Shown here: one piece after another, positions 11,927 to 23,860 of the stretch
How positions within the stretch are numbered: position 1 is the first letter of the stretch
How the letters are laid out: the number at the start of each line of letters is the position of its first letter
Assembly (NCBI GenBank): GCA_003290165.1
Contig: QNQO01006975.1
Coordinates: 1-64,000 of the forward strand
Length of the DNA: 64,000 nucleotides
Source of the DNA: Berberis thunbergii
Taxonomy: Eukaryota; Streptophyta; Magnoliopsida; Ranunculales; Berberidaceae
Direction of reading: 5' to 3'
Translations under genes and position numbers: made by a program
The notes under the pieces: generated by a model
What the model was told of the DNA's origin: nothing
Databases searched by the model: none
Seen by the model: only the letters and a program-made list of their open reading frames with translations

Positions 11927-12796
11927 ACGCATAATGCATTTCAAGCCTTTAATATTTTTCAGAGTAATGAAAAATGATGTTCAAACAAAGAACTCGAATT
12001 CTAACAAAACCAATTATCAATATAGGCACTAAGATTTTAAAAATAAATATTTTATTATTAAAATAATTCTAATGTATTTCACGTTGTTAGTATTTTTCAA
12101 ATTCAATATCAATACCAGGAAAAAAAAATTGAAACGGATATCTTAATGCACATTTAAACAAAACTCATATATTTATGTTTTTGCAAATTTAAAGTTTGAG
12201 AGAAATTACTCTCGACGTTTGAAGTTTTTCTCCAACTGATTCAAATTTTGAGTGAGTCTAACGTTAAAGTTTATAGTATATATAAACCTTATAATAGACT
12301 TGCAATTTAAAACTAATTGAGAGCAAAAGTGGGGATGGTGGCGTGGGTGTTCAAGATATATATATATATATATATATTATTGTTTAAAACATCTAATACA
12401 TTTCACGCGGTTAGTATCTTTTAATTTTTTCAAATGATTAAAAATGACTTCGTGAATCGCAAAACGATTGAAAACAAAGAACTCGAATCACAACAAAACC
12501 AATAATCAATACAAGCACTAAATATATATTTTATTATTAAAAATATCTAATGCATTTCACTTCATTAATATTTTTCAATATTTTTCAAAGCAATGAGACA
12601 GACCGATCATAACAGAAAAAAGAAAAAAAAATGAGATGGACGTTTTAATGCATATATAAATAAAAATATTGAATTTCATGTTTTTGCGAATTTAAAATTT
12701 AAAGGAAAGTGAGGATGGTGGTTTGGGTATTCAGTACAAAATATTTAGACACAAAAAAAAGTATGTGGAGTATCACTGACACAGGAAATACATTAA
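11391..12796 (+). mobile_element. Helitron-like unit 1
   Basis: It starts TCTATATTAC and ends CATTAA after the degenerate hairpin region ATCACTGACAC. It contains TA microsatellites at about 11898-11921 and 12357-12376. A short stretch at 11733-11795 looks like a piece of the CTAGGCG-rich inverted-repeat element seen at 48075. Confidence 0.65.
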
Positions 12797-13595
12797 TCTA
12801 TATTACAATTCAGAGTGGTGTTTTACTATTCATTGTTGACTAAAACAAAAGTCAAATCATAAGGATCGAAGATAGAAAATGGTTACGATAGGAAGTCCGG
12901 AAATGTGTTCAAGGTTGAGATTCATTTCCTATGATGATATGTTTGTAAACATAAAACATGTTTAAGGGCAAAAAAAGTGAAAATTTGTTGAAAATGTCGG
13001 TGGAATGTAATGTGGCGGAGAGAAAAATTATTGTGTTTTTTTTTAATTGAAAATTATCATAAATATCTAAGTAGTTGTCGGATTATAGTAAACTTGGTAT
13101 CATTGAAATGCAATTTTGAAGATCTTTCTAGCAAAACAAATGATTAATACAAACACTTAATTTTTCAAAATATGTATTTTATTATTAAAATATGTAATTT
13201 TTTCATATTTTCGTATTTAGGTATAATATTTTTTCAAATACACAAACAAACATTTTAATGAACATTCAAACAGAGACCCGGAGCATTCAATCAATTCTAA
13301 TTTTAACCAAGTTTGACTCAAAAAATCTATATTACAAATCATGATGGTATTTGAGGTTGGAGATAAAAGAACAGATTTACCCAAATATAAAAATCTAACG
13401 AATCGTATAGAACTTAAAGCACCAAAAGTATATGGGTTCGATTTTCATACCCAACATTTTGATGTTTATTTATTTTTCTTCAATTGTTGATGGTGGTGAT
13501 TAGGCATATAAGTATGAAGGATGAAAACTTAAGGGTGATCGTGTTTTGATAAGTTTTAAACTTTTATCGTGCTAATGACACAGGAAGTGCCCTAG
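12797..13595 (+). mobile_element. Helitron-like unit 2 (short, with a second internal start)
   Basis: It begins TCTATATTAC and ends CCTAG at 13595 after GTGCTAATGACAC. A second start-like motif sits at 13327, so this may be two truncated units fused together. It is about 800 bp against 1.3 kb for complete units. Confidence 0.6.
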
Positions 13596-13664
13596 TTTAT
13601 ATTACAAATCAAAATGGTGTTTGAGTGTGAGATAAAAGATGACTAGGATTGAAGTTGCGGAAGA

Positions 13665-13876
13665 TGTAAAAAATTGTAATTGTGGAATTGTAATATTGTT
13701 TTGTTGTATTATTGTGATAATTTATTGAATAGAATACAAGCTTATAAAGCTAACTCTGACCTAACCTTGTGAAGATCGAAAATCTAAGAATTTTATTCTA
13801 TTCTGATTTTCCTAACATATCATATTCTGTAACATTTTCCTATTTTGTAACATAGGTAGACTTCTATTCTTTAACA
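13665..13876 (-). repeat. 3' LTR of the copia-like element
   Basis: It is 212 bp, bounded by the TSD on the left and by the polypurine tract (13877-13886) on the right. Confidence 0.9.
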
Positions 13877-13986
13877 CTCCCCCGCAAGCTGGACATGTAG
13901 ACGCCGACGAAATGTGCAACTTAGAGGAAACTTTGAATTCCTATTTGGTGATGAAATCATTAATGTCGAGTGATTGTCGAATTTTG

Positions 13987-14280
13987 AAAAATTCTGGATG
14001 ATTCTTGTATGAAGAAATCATGACTCAATTCGAGTCTTGATATTGCTCAATTCGAGTGAACACAGATTTTGGATGATTCCTGTATGAAGAAATCCTGACT
14101 CAATTCGAGTTTTCGTATTGCTCAATTTGAGTCAACACAGATTTTGGATGATTCCTAAATGAAAAAATCGTGACTCAATTTGAGTCTTGGTATTGGTGAT
14201 TCTTGTATGAAGAAATCATGACTAAATTTGAGTCTTGGTATTGCTCAATTCGAGTTAACACAGATTTTGGTAGTGACCAA
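13987..14280. repeat. ~75-bp tandem repeat inside the copia-like element
   Basis: Four imperfect units are built on GGATGATTCCTGTATGAAG, TGACTCAATTCGAGT and ATTGCTCAATTCGAGT, starting near 13997, 14071 and 14146, with a partial unit near 14196. The unit spacing is 74-75 bp. Confidence 0.8.
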
Positions 14281-14746
14281 AGATGGTGGGTGTGAATAGC
14301 GGAATGAAAATGATTCAAATTTGTTTCTTTCTCTCTGTTTCTTCTTCTTCTTCCTTGTTGTGCAATCTGATGTGCGATCGAACTTGTGACAGAGAGAGAG
14401 GATGAGTGAAATATCACATGGTCTTCATTTGTCTAAGTGTTGCTGTCGTGTGCGTCAGAGAGAGACGTTGTTGTTGTTTTTTCGTTGAGTTAATTTTTTT
14501 TACTTGTGGCGGTACTAAGTAAATCCGAAGGTGCAAATAGTTGATCATTAAAATACCTTTTTCTTTACGGCAGTCTGTATATCTCTGGTGTTGAAAGCAA
14601 TGAGGTGCAAGCAGGAGCAGTCTTCTCCAAGAACTTTTTTTTATTAATATAATCTTCTTCTTCCTTTTAAATCAGGAAGACGAAAGTGAAGCTGCGAATC
14701 TGATGTGCGATCGCTGCTATCTTCTGATGGCCAAAACGAGAGATAG

Positions 14747-15204
14747 CGAATATGGTGTATGATTCCGGAAGTGTAATTCTGCAGGCCTTCAAATGGATAA
14801 AGCTGATTGTAAACAAGTGAGTAACCTCTAGCTTCATGCTTTAAAGGGTATCTCTGCGTTCCGATTCGAACATCACTCGCTACACTTTTGCGGTCTAGAG
14901 GTTTTATATCCTCCCCAATTTGAAACTCCCTAGTAATCCAAGATACCCAAACAGAGTCATAAGTGGAAGAGAGGGAGACATAGATCTACTCAGGCTGAAA
15001 TTCGTTAACACGCCTGATGACACGAGGGTCTGTTGGCAGCAAATCAACTGTTTTTCCTCTGAGGCTATTGTCGAATGGGATTGTAACCGGCTTGAATAGG
15101 CCGTCTAGTGTTGTGGGTATCTCTCCATTGACGAACAACAACAACACTGAAAGTTTCAACAACAAATGAAGCAACAATGGGGTCGAAGTGGAATCCATTT
15201 TTGG
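14747..15204 (-). pseudogene. PAP15: Captured 5' part of a purple acid phosphatase (PAP15-like)
   Basis: The minus strand encodes a signal-peptide-like N-terminus (MDSTSTPLLLHLLLKLSVLL) and then the conserved start of plant phytase-type purple acid phosphatases: PTTLDGLFKPVTIPFD, LLPTDPRVIRRV, a stop where the family has Q, then VSLSSTYDSVWVSWITREFQ and YSLVYNQLYPFEGLQNYTSG, ending near IIHHIR. About 150 codons of one frame are recognisable, with a single in-frame TAG after FQPE at about 14988. The metal-binding catalytic domain is absent, so no enzyme can be made. Plant PAP15-type enzymes are secreted phosphatases acting on phytate and other phosphoesters. The fragment runs in the same direction as the host retroelement, which fits capture through an RNA or template-switch route. 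Confidence 0.88.
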
Positions 15205-15408
15205 GGTTTGGGGTTTGGGTTTTGGTTTGTCACAAATATACAATGTGATCTGATGTACAATGTGATCTGATGTGATGTTGTTGAATTGATTGAGGTAGCT
15301 TATTACTACTGTTTTTTCTTCATCGTTTGTTGCGTCTAGGTAGTTCTCGGAGGCGAGAGCTTGATTTTTCGGAGTTTTAGGTCACCTAAGAACATTACTC
15401 TGATATCA

Positions 15409-15620
15409 TGTAAAGAATTGTAATTGTGGAATTGTAATATTGTTTTGTTGTATTATTGTGATAATTAATTGAATAAAATACAAGCTTATAAAACTAACTC
15501 TGACCTAATCTCGTGGAGATAAGAAACCTAAGACTTCTATTCTATTATAATTTTCCTAACATATCCTATTCTGTAACATTTTCCAATTTTGTAACATATA
15601 TTGACTTCTATTCTTTAACA
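15409..15620 (-). repeat. 5' LTR of the copia-like element
   Basis: It is 212 bp. The adjoining primer-binding site lies at 15397-15408 and the GAAGA duplication follows at 15621-15625. Confidence 0.9.
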
Positions 15621-16091
15621 GAAGATGTTGATAGCGGAAATTCGTTATCAACAACGACATGCTTATAAATAAGTTGCAAGTAGAATAGCAAAAGAAATAA
15701 ACAAAAACGTAAAAAGTTTGTGAAATGCATATGTAGTGGAGAGAGAAAATTTATGTTTTTTTAAATGAAAACCGTCATAACTATTAACTTAATTGTCGGA
15801 TTTAATAAACTTGGTATGGTTGAGATGCGTTTTGGAACATTTTTTCAATGAAATCAATCACTAATACAAATGCTTAAAGTTTTAAATATACATTTCAGGC
15901 AATCCAATGCATTTCACATCGTAAGTATTTTCAATATTAAGATCAATCAAAGGCCATGAACTCCATATTTTAAAAAATCAAAGTTTGGGGAGGATTAATT
16001 GTGGTTGTATTAAAATGTGTTGTTTACAACTCAGTTTGCTTTATTGTCACGATCCACCTTCTATCGAGCCAATGGATGAAAAATACACTAA

Positions 16092-17346
16092 TCTATATTA
16101 CAATTCATAGTGGTGTTTTACTATTCATTACTGATTGGGACAAACTTGAGGAATGAAAACAAAAAATGACTAGGATTAAAAGTTGGGAAATATGCTGAAA
16201 GTTGAAATTCATTTTCTATGATGGTATGTTTGTAAATATAAAATATGTATAACGGAAAAGAAAATGAAGAATTATGAAAGTAGTTGGTGAAATGTACATG
16301 TAGCGGGTAGAGAATATATTTTATTTTTTTTCAAAAATAAAAATTCTCATAACTATCTACGTAGTTTTCGAATTTTTGTAAACTCGATATCATTGAAATG
16401 CATTTTTGACGATCTTTCTAACAAAATCGATGATCAATAGAAACACTAAAATTTTAGAAGTATATATTTTATTATTAAAAAAAATGTCTAATGCAATTCA
16501 TGCCTTTAGTATTTTTCAATTTTTCAGAGTAAAAAAGATTTTCAAGTCATATTCAAAAAAATAACTCGAATTCTAACCAAACCAATCATCAATACAAGCG
16601 CTAAAATTTTAAAAATAAATATTTTGTTATAAAAAAACTTCTAATATACTTCATGTTATTAGTACTTTTCAATTTCAATATCATACCAGGAAAAAATGAA
16701 ACAGACATCTTAATGCACATTTAAACAAAAACCCTACATTCGTGTTTTGGCGAATTCAAAGTTTGGGAGAAAACTCACTCTCAACGTTTAAATTTTTTCC
16801 CCAACTGATTCAAATTTTGAGTGAGTGTAACCTTAAAGTGTATAGTATATATAAATCTTAAAATAGACTTGCAGTTCAAAACTTATTGAGGGTAAAAGTG
16901 GCGGATGTGTTCAGGACATTATATTTAGCTAAAAATTTTAAAATATATATTTTATTATTTAAAACGTCTAATGTTTTCCACGTTGTTAGTATTTTTCAAT
17001 TTTTTCAAATGAATGAAAATGACTTCTCAATGTAGTTTCAAACAAATAACTTGAATTACAACAAAACCAATGACTAATACAAGCACCAATATATATATAT
17101 ATTATTAAAATAATCTAATGCATTTCACTTCGTTAGTATTTTTCAAAACAATGAGATTGACCGATCATACCAGAAAAAAAAATGAGATGGACATTTTAAT
17201 GCACATATAAAAAAATCTTGAATTTCATGTTTTAGCGTATTCAAAGTTTTGAGGAAAGTGAAAATGGTGGTGAGGGGTGTTTTACAAGATATTTAGGCAA
17301 AAAAACTTTTGTATGTGGAGTGCCAACAACATGGGAAATACCTTAG
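16092..17346 (+). mobile_element. Helitron-like unit 4
   Basis: It starts TCTATATTAC and ends CCTTAG after AGTGCCAACAAC. It is about 1.26 kb with the full set of internal subrepeats. Confidence 0.7.
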
Positions 17347-18342
17347 TCTATATTAAAACTCAGAGTGAAGTTTTATTATTCACCGCTATCACTAGGACTT
17401 GAGGAGTGGAGATAAAAGATGGCTCGAATTGAAATTTGGAAAATGTGTTGAGGTTGAAATTCATTTCTATGATGATATATTTGCAAATATAAATCATGTA
17501 TAAGGGCAACCAAAAATGAAAAAATTGTGAAAAGAATCGGTGGAATGCACATGCGGCGAAGAGAGAGTATTTTGTTATTTTTTTCTTTTCAAAATGAAAA
17601 TTATAATAAGCATCTACATAATTTTCAAATTTTGGTAAACTCCGTAGCGTTGAAATGCATTTTTAAAGTTTTTTTCAACAAAACCAATGATTAATACAAG
17701 CGCTACACTTTTAAAAGTATATATTTTAATATTAAAATCGTCTAAGGCATTTCACTCCTTTAGTATTTTTCATATTTTTAGAGTAAAGAAAAATATTCTC
17801 TAGTCATATTTAAACAAATAACTCGAATTCTAACATAAAAAATGATCAATAAAGGTGCTAAAATTATAAAAATAAATATTTTATTATTATAAAAACTTCT
17901 AATGTACTTCACATTGTTAGTATTTTTCAATTTCAACATCATATCTGGAAAAAAAATTGAAACAAACATCTTAATGCACATTTAAATAAAAACTATAAAT
18001 TCATGTTTTGGCGAATTCAAAGTTTGGGGAAAGACTCACTCTTGACATTTGAAAATTTTCCCAACTGATTCAAAATTTGAGTGAGTCTAATCTTAAAGTT
18101 GATAGTGTATATAAATTTTAGAATAAACTTGCAGTTCAAAACTGATTGAGGGCTAAAGTGGGGATGGTGGTGAGGGTGTTTAGGATGAGATATTACGCTA
18201 AAATTTGAAATATATATATTTTATAATTTAAAATGTCTAATACATTTCACACCGTTAGTATTTTTTAAAATTTTCAAATGAATGAAAATGACTTCTCAAG
18301 GTATTTTCAAACAAATAGCTTGAATTACAACAAAACCAATAA

Positions 18343-18436
<94 letters not shown>

Positions 18437-18675
18437 CTAATGCATTTCACTTCGTTAGTATTTTTCAAAGCAATGAGACGGACCGATCATACTAGAAAAA
18501 AAAACAAACAAAATGAAATGGACATTTTAATGCACATATAAAAAAATCTTGAATTTCATGTTTTGGCGAATTCAAAGTTTTGAGGAAAGTGAGGATGGTG
18601 GTGAGGGGTGTTTTACAAGATATTTAGGCAAAAAAATGTGTATGTGGAGTGCCAACGGCGTGGGGAATACATTAG
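17347..18675 (+). mobile_element. Helitron-like unit 5
   Basis: It starts TCTATATTAA and ends CATTAG after GTGCCAACGGCG. It includes the long TA tract at about 18344-18434. It is very similar to unit 6 outside that tract. Confidence 0.7.
18344..18434. repeat. (TA)n microsatellite, about 45 units
   Basis: This is an uninterrupted TA run inside Helitron-like unit 5. Its length may vary between individuals or between assemblies. Confidence 0.95.
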
Positions 18676-19953
18676 TCTATATTACAACTCAGAGTGGAGT
18701 TTTATTATTCACCGCTCACTGGGACAAACTTGAGGAGTGAAGATAAAAGATGGCTTGAATTGAAATTTGGAAAATGTGTTGAAGGTTGAAATTCATTTCC
18801 TATGATGATATATTTGCAAATATAAATCATGTATAAGGGCAAACAAAGATGAAAAATTGTGAAAAGAATTGGTGGAATGTACATGCGGCGAAGAGAGAGT
18901 ATTTTGTTATTTTTTTTCTTTTCAAAATGAAAATTATCATAACCATCTACATAATTTTCAAATTTTCGTAAACTCGGTATCGTTGAAATGCATTTTTAAG
19001 TTCTTTTCAACAAAACCAATGATCAATACAAGTGCTACACTTTTAAAAGTATATTTTAATATTAAAATTGTCTAATGCATTTCATGCCTTTAGTATTTTT
19101 CATATTTTCAGAGTAAAGAAAAAATATTCTCAAGTCATATTCAAATAAAGAACTTGAATTCTATCATAACAAATGATCAATAAAGGTGCTAAAATTATAA
19201 AAATAAATATTTTATTATTATAAAAACTTCTAATGTACTTCACATTGTTAGTATTTTTCAATTTCAACATCATATCAGAAAAAAAAATTGAAACGAACAT
19301 CTTAATGCACATTTAAATAAAAACGATAAATTCATGTTTTGGCGAATTCAAAGTTTGGGGAAAGACTCACTCTCAACGTTTGAAATTTTTCCCAAATGAT
19401 TCAAAATTTGAGTGAGTCTAATCTTAAAGTTGATAGTATATATAAATCTTAGAATAAACTTGCATTTCAAAACTGATTGAGGGCTAAAGTGGGGATGGTG
19501 GCAAGGGTGTTTAGGATGAGATATTACGCTAAAATTTGAAATATATATATTTTTAATTTAAAAAGTCTAATACATTTCACGCTGTTAGTATTTTTCAAAA
19601 TTTTCAAATGAATGAAAATGACTTCTCAATGCATTTTCAAACAAAGAATTTGAATTGCAACAAAACAAATTATCAATACAAGGACTAAATATATATTTTA
19701 TTATTAAAAATATCTAATGCATTTCACTTCGTTAGTATTTTTCAATGTTTTTGAAAGCAATTAGACGGAATGATAATACCAAAAAAAATGAGATGGACAT
19801 CTTAATGCACATAAAAACCAAAATCTTGAATTTCATGTTTTGGCGAATTTAAAGTTTAGTGGAAAGTGAGGATGGTGGTGGAAGTGTTCAGTACAAGATA
19901 TTTAGGCAAAAAGAAGTGTATGTAAAGTGCCAACGGTACGGAGAATACCCTAG
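18676..19953 (+). mobile_element. Helitron-like unit 6
   Basis: It starts TCTATATTAC and ends CCCTAG after GTGCCAACGGTAC. It is about 1.28 kb. Apart from the TA tract in unit 5, it aligns over its length with unit 5. Confidence 0.7.
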
Positions 19954-20070
19954 TTAGTTTACATTCTAAAATATGGTTTTTTGTTGTTGTTGTTTTTTTA
20001 TAAATGGAAATGATTGAGAGAAATTGTGAAGATGGTGGTGATGGTGTCAACGACACAAGTAATATACTAG
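19954..20070 (+). mobile_element. Helitron-like 3' end, truncated unit 7
   Basis: It ends with the best-formed terminus in the array: GTGTCAACGACAC, a spacer of about ten bases, then ACTAG, followed by T. Only about 117 bp of the unit is present. Confidence 0.7.
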
Positions 20071-20830
20071 TTCTTCTTCAAGTCAAAATGATAGAAACTT
20101 TGTTGTAATTTGTAGGAAAGATATTAGACCAAGAACATAGAAAATAAACTGGAAAGGTCACACAATTCACAACTATGGAATGGATGCAACCAATATTTTA
20201 TTACATTACACCGACATTTTCCAGTCTCCTTCCTTTGCTATTTTTCTTGTTAATTAAAAGAACTAGGGTGTCGACGCACTCTACGCGCGCAAATATTCAG
20301 TACTTTTTTATTTTATTTTATTTTATTACACCATTTCAATAATAAGTAAAAATTATTATTAAAATTCTAAACAAAATAATTTAAGAGCCTACGTATAGTT
20401 TACAAATAGTTAAGGTCTTTGAATAAATTATGTTAGAGGCTTAGGCATAAATAGCAATATTTGAGAAGGATAAGTTTTGATAGTAAATAATTTGAATTTG
20501 GGAGGGTAAAATGGTATGTATGTGTAATATTTTTCATTTAAAATTAGAAAATTACCTCTTGTCACTATTCACATATCTATTGGTTTTTCTTGTAAATATA
20601 ATAGAATTGGGAGGGTATTTTAGAAAATTGAAAAATTAGGTTGAAGACACACTTTTTACTGTTCATAAGGGGGAAATAATTTTCATTATGTAGTTTAGAC
20701 TAAGGTGCCGACGCGCTCTACGTGCACGGGTATTTAGTACTTTTTTATTTATTTTATAACAACAATTCAATAATAAGCAAAAAAATATTATTGAATTTCT
20801 AAATAAAATTGATGATACATCAAATCAGAC
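20071..20830. repeat. AT-rich spacer with a direct duplication
   Basis: Two copies of a block starting GTGTCGACGCACTCTACG (about 20267) and GTGCCGACGCGCTCTACG (about 20706) are each followed by AGTACTTTTTTATTT and an AT-rich tail. Part of 20440-20700 (GAGGGTAAAATG ... ACTATTCA) resembles 45360-45670. No gene was recognised. Confidence 0.55.
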
Positions 20831-21344
20831 TGATGTCACAGCCGTACACGTGGCAGATATCATCCATCACGAGGATCAAGTATCCAAAATTCAGGTCAAT
20901 TCATAAAGTCTAAAAAGGGCGAATCCAATCATAAAATTCCAAACTAGGCTCGCAAGAATAAACCATAATTAAAGGCCCAAATACAGGTCGATAAAGTTCT
21001 CCCTTATAAAGGAGGGACGTTACAAAAAAAAGTCATTGAGGGAGTTACACCTCCAACGACGTATCTTCATGAAGAAGGAGACCGTTACAGAGAACGTTTC
21101 ATCTCATTGCGCCTCACATGCTTAAGTCTCGCAAGGAATTAACAACGACCATTATATAAAATAAAGAGAACAATCGACAAATTTATGCAACTTTAACTGA
21201 GTTTTGTTCAGATTTATCTCAATCTCCAACTGAGTTACTGACTTAAGCACCGGAGTGCCTTCAGCCACCAAAAATGTGGTCTTTGGCAATCTAACATTTG
21301 TTTTGCAGGTCACACTTACAGGATAACGAATTTTGGAAGCATTA
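20831..21344 (+). repeat. 5' LTR of gypsy element B
   Basis: It starts TGATGTCACAG. It carries a CTTATAAAGGAGGG promoter-like block and the typical Tat-type end (CTGACTTAAGCACCGGAGTG). It is followed at 21345 by GTTTAGGGCCGTATGTGGGG, which corresponds to the standard plant gypsy primer-binding region. It is in the same family as the element D LTR at 62073-62601 in reverse orientation. No 3' LTR of B was found in the window. Confidence 0.8.
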
Positions 21345-21364
21345 GTTTAGGGCCGTATGTGGGG
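21345..21364 (+). other. Primer-binding site region of element B
   Basis: This sits directly after the LTR. It matches the TGGCGCCGTCTGTGGGGA consensus of plant Tat-like elements with a few changes, and is paralleled by 29080-29100 in element C. Confidence 0.7.
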
Positions 21365-22880
21365 AATGACAGTTTTTCTTTCAAGAAAAAATTATGTTGT
21401 AAGAAACTTCCTCAGTTCTGATCAATGATTAAAAAAGCTTTTAGAACAGATGAAACGCACTACAGACCCTCAACTAAGTGAAAGAGAAGCTATGTTACAT
21501 ATAATGCATGCTTCAGTCCCTGCAACAACTCTCAAGCCAAGCAAGCCTAGTGAAAGAGAGCTACTACATGGAGCGATAGCCTAGTCATCTCAAAAATTTG
21601 GCGACACTGCCACGGATCCTCGCGTGGATCAACTCATGACGAAGATGGATCTCCTAGTTAAAACGGTGGATAAACTCACTTAAGGGTGCGCTCAACCCAT
21701 CGACCACATTCGAGAAAGTAACAAAATTCCTGCGGAACCTCAACGAGCGAACCTCTAAAATAGTGAACCATCAACGGATGACCCGCTCAGAACACAGGAC
21801 CCCTGCATAAATTCCACTCAGAACCGGAGTCACATATACTAACGTGTTGTACGAATTGGCTAGACCACTGTTCTCTGACGCGCTCATGATAACTTTTCTA
21901 CCAACACAGTTCACTCCTCTGAAGTTTGCGACATACGATGGCACTTTGGATCCCACCGACCATCTGCGACATTTCCACCACATGATGGCTTTGAAAGAGA
22001 GCACAAAGTCCATCATATGTTGAACATTTTCAATCAGGCTCACCTCAATAGCAACAAGTTGGTTCAACAGCTTGCCACCGGAGATTGATAGACTTTTTCC
22101 AAGCACTGTCCACCTTCTTCATTACGAGGTTCATCGGTAGTCAACGAATGAGAAAAGACCCACACTATCTGCTTCACATAAGACAGAAGACTGTGGAGAC
22201 CATAAGGAAATACGTCACTCATTTACTAACGAATTGACCATGATCAACGACTGCATCGACGACATGACCATTACCACATTCACCGCCGGACTAAAAATAG
22301 ACCATTCTACGATTATCTGAATCTAGACCCCCGAAGAATATGGAAACTTTATTAAAGACCGCCCAAAAGCCATCACCCTCGAAACGATGTTGGCTGCCAG
22401 AAAGGAGAAAAAATTCGAGAAGATACACACTCCTGCCGACCGGGAAAAGAGAGAATGATGGAGGGACAATAGACCTCGAGGGGAAAGTAGTCAATCGAAA
22501 AGACATCGAACCAGTGGCATGCCTGAGTTCGACCAACAAAAACTTGGAAGGTTGCAATCCGGATCATCAAGCAAACCGTTCATGACTTTGAAAGCAAGTT
22601 GAGCTGAGGTCCTCAATACTATAGCGAAGGAGGAAGACGTTAAGTGGCTACCTAAAATGAGAAAAGATCCAAACAGATGAAGTAAAAGCAGATATTGCTC
22701 TTTCCATGAGGATTATGGGCCTGACACCAAGGACGCTACAACTTAAAAGACGAGATCAAACGTTATAACCAAAAGGACGACTCGGAAAGTCCAATGGGCA
22801 AAAAGAATGAAAAGCCAAGTTAGAAGAACAATTAATGGAGCTGATATACGTCTTACATGGTGTAATTAGAAAAAAAAGTT
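21365..22880 (+). pseudogene. Element B gag, frameshifted
   Basis: The capsid-type Retrotrans_gag signature is readable across frames: ITFLPTQFTPLKFATYDGTL, DPTDHLRHFHHMMAL, SWFNSLPP, then a TFTAGLK block near 22285. Further on come a basic linker and a damaged zinc-knuckle region near 22690-22745, where YCSFHEDYGPDTKDATT has lost the final cysteine. Gag would package the element RNA in a cytoplasmic particle. Several stops and frame changes (for example near 22020 and 22130) make it non-functional. Confidence 0.82.
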
Positions 22881-23169
22881 GTTCAATCGGTCTCAAAAAT
22901 GATCAATCTAGGGTTTACGAACAAATATCAGATACCCAGAGCCTTCCGCACAACGTGCCAGAATGATGCAGTGAGCTCTGACATTCTCCAATGAAGATGC
23001 GAAGAGATCCATTTGCCTCATAATGAAGCCCTGGTAATTTTAGTACTGATAGCCAGGTGGGAGATTAAAAGAGTATCGGTAGACATAGGCAGCTCGACCA
23101 ACCTTTTGTATCTGACAGCATTCTGAAATATGCAGTTCACTAAAGAAACGCTCTCGCCCAACGATCACC
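22881..23169 (+). pseudogene. Element B protease, 5' half, interrupted by element C
   Basis: The blocks EEIHLPHNEALVILVLIARW and VSVDIGSSTNLLYL mark a retropepsin. The aspartate of the D-x-G loop is present. The frame is cut at 23174 by the element C insertion and resumes at 29790 with GFKEEQCYPLGMIQLPVEAG, the matching second half. Confidence 0.82.
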
Positions 23170-23174
23170 CAAGG

Positions 23175-23860
23175 TGATGTAGTCGATTTTTGCTCTCTGC
23201 TTTGACTTTGACTTGCAAACCTGTTGACCTACACAAGGAACGCACGTGAGCCACAAACCATTGTTGTGGTGGCCGATGACACTCCGATGCTAAAGCCAGA
23301 CAGGGATCTGAGAAATGCTTAATGCTGTAAACATGAAATTTGTCGCGTACCTTAGCTTACCAACCTCATGTCTTATTTATAATGTTGGAATTCTGGTTCG
23401 ACCAGCTCATCGATCGCGTAATTTAGAGAAAAGATCTTCATGGAGATCCTTTTCTAATTAGGAGTTGTGTTGTGAATGAGAGTTTTCATGTTAGCCATGT
23501 GATCCTAGATATGCAAGAGATAGTTCCCAATCCGAGAGTAGTCCATAGATAGAAGTCTACATGTGTGACATATACTCTGATATTTGCTTCCTAGTTGGAA
23601 GCAAAGTGTTGTTGTCTTGCATGTCCGAAGCTGATCCTTGAGATACTTGCCTTAACAGGGCTTATGGGTATTGAGGATAGTTGTGAGACACGTGGGCTTA
23701 GCAAACTGTAATGATTTTGGGTATGTCTGGCAAACACATTGTGAGAACTTGGAGCCGCTTGGTCCGGATCAGTGTCGGGCTGACGTTTGGGCTTATTATT
23801 TCTCAAGATCATCATGACATGTGTACGGTGTAGAATAGAGACTGTTTTGTTTTATCATCA
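23175..23860 (-). repeat. 3' LTR of element C
   Basis: Plus-strand ends are TGATGTAG ... ATCATCA. On the minus strand a CATTATAAATAAGACATG block near 23370 is a likely TATA region, and CTTTAGCATCGGAGTG marks the usual U5-type end. Confidence 0.85.

Larger units (their letters stand above)
13665..15620 (-). mobile_element. Small copia-like LTR retrotransposon carrying a host gene fragment
   Basis: There are two 212-bp direct repeats (13665-13876 and 15409-15620), each starting TGTAAA and ending TTTAACA, flanked on both sides by the 5-bp duplication GAAGA (13660-13664 and 15621-15625). On the minus strand the right LTR is followed at once by TGATATCAGAGT, a near match to the initiator-Met tRNA binding site common in plant copia elements. 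The left LTR is preceded by GCGGGGGAG, a polypurine tract. The 1,532-bp interior holds no gag or pol. Instead it holds a purple acid phosphatase fragment and a 75-bp tandem repeat. The LTRs differ at roughly one base in ten, so the insertion is old. Confidence 0.9.
13596..16091 (+). mobile_element. Helitron-like unit 3, split by the copia-like element
   Basis: It starts TTTATATTAC and ends CACTAA at 16091. Removing the 1,956-bp LTR element and one TSD copy leaves about 535 bp, so this unit was already short before the insertion. Confidence 0.6.
11391..20070 (+). mobile_element. Head-to-tail array of Helitron-like non-autonomous units
   Basis: The motif TCTATATTAC (or a close variant) recurs at 11391, 12797, 13327, 13596, 16092, 17347 and 18676. 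Except at the first site and at the internal start at 13327, it directly follows a sequence ending CTAG, TTAG, CTAA or TTAA. That sequence is preceded about 10 bases earlier by a short hairpin of the type GTGCCAACGGCAC. These are the marks of Helitrons: 5' TC, 3' stem-loop then CTRR, insertion between A and T. The array is flanked by A at 11390 and T at 20071. Unit length is about 1.3 kb where complete. Each unit also has three or four internal subrepeats built on ATGCATTTCAC, GTTAGTATTTTTCAA and AATACAAGCACTAAA. No Rep/helicase frame is present, so any mobility would need help from elsewhere. Confidence 0.75.

Noticed and set aside
20267..20750. The duplicated GTGTCGACGCAC / GTGCCGACGCGC blocks as Helitron ends on the minus strand
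   Set aside because: The possible stems are weak, and no matching TC starts were found. I kept them only as a direct duplication.
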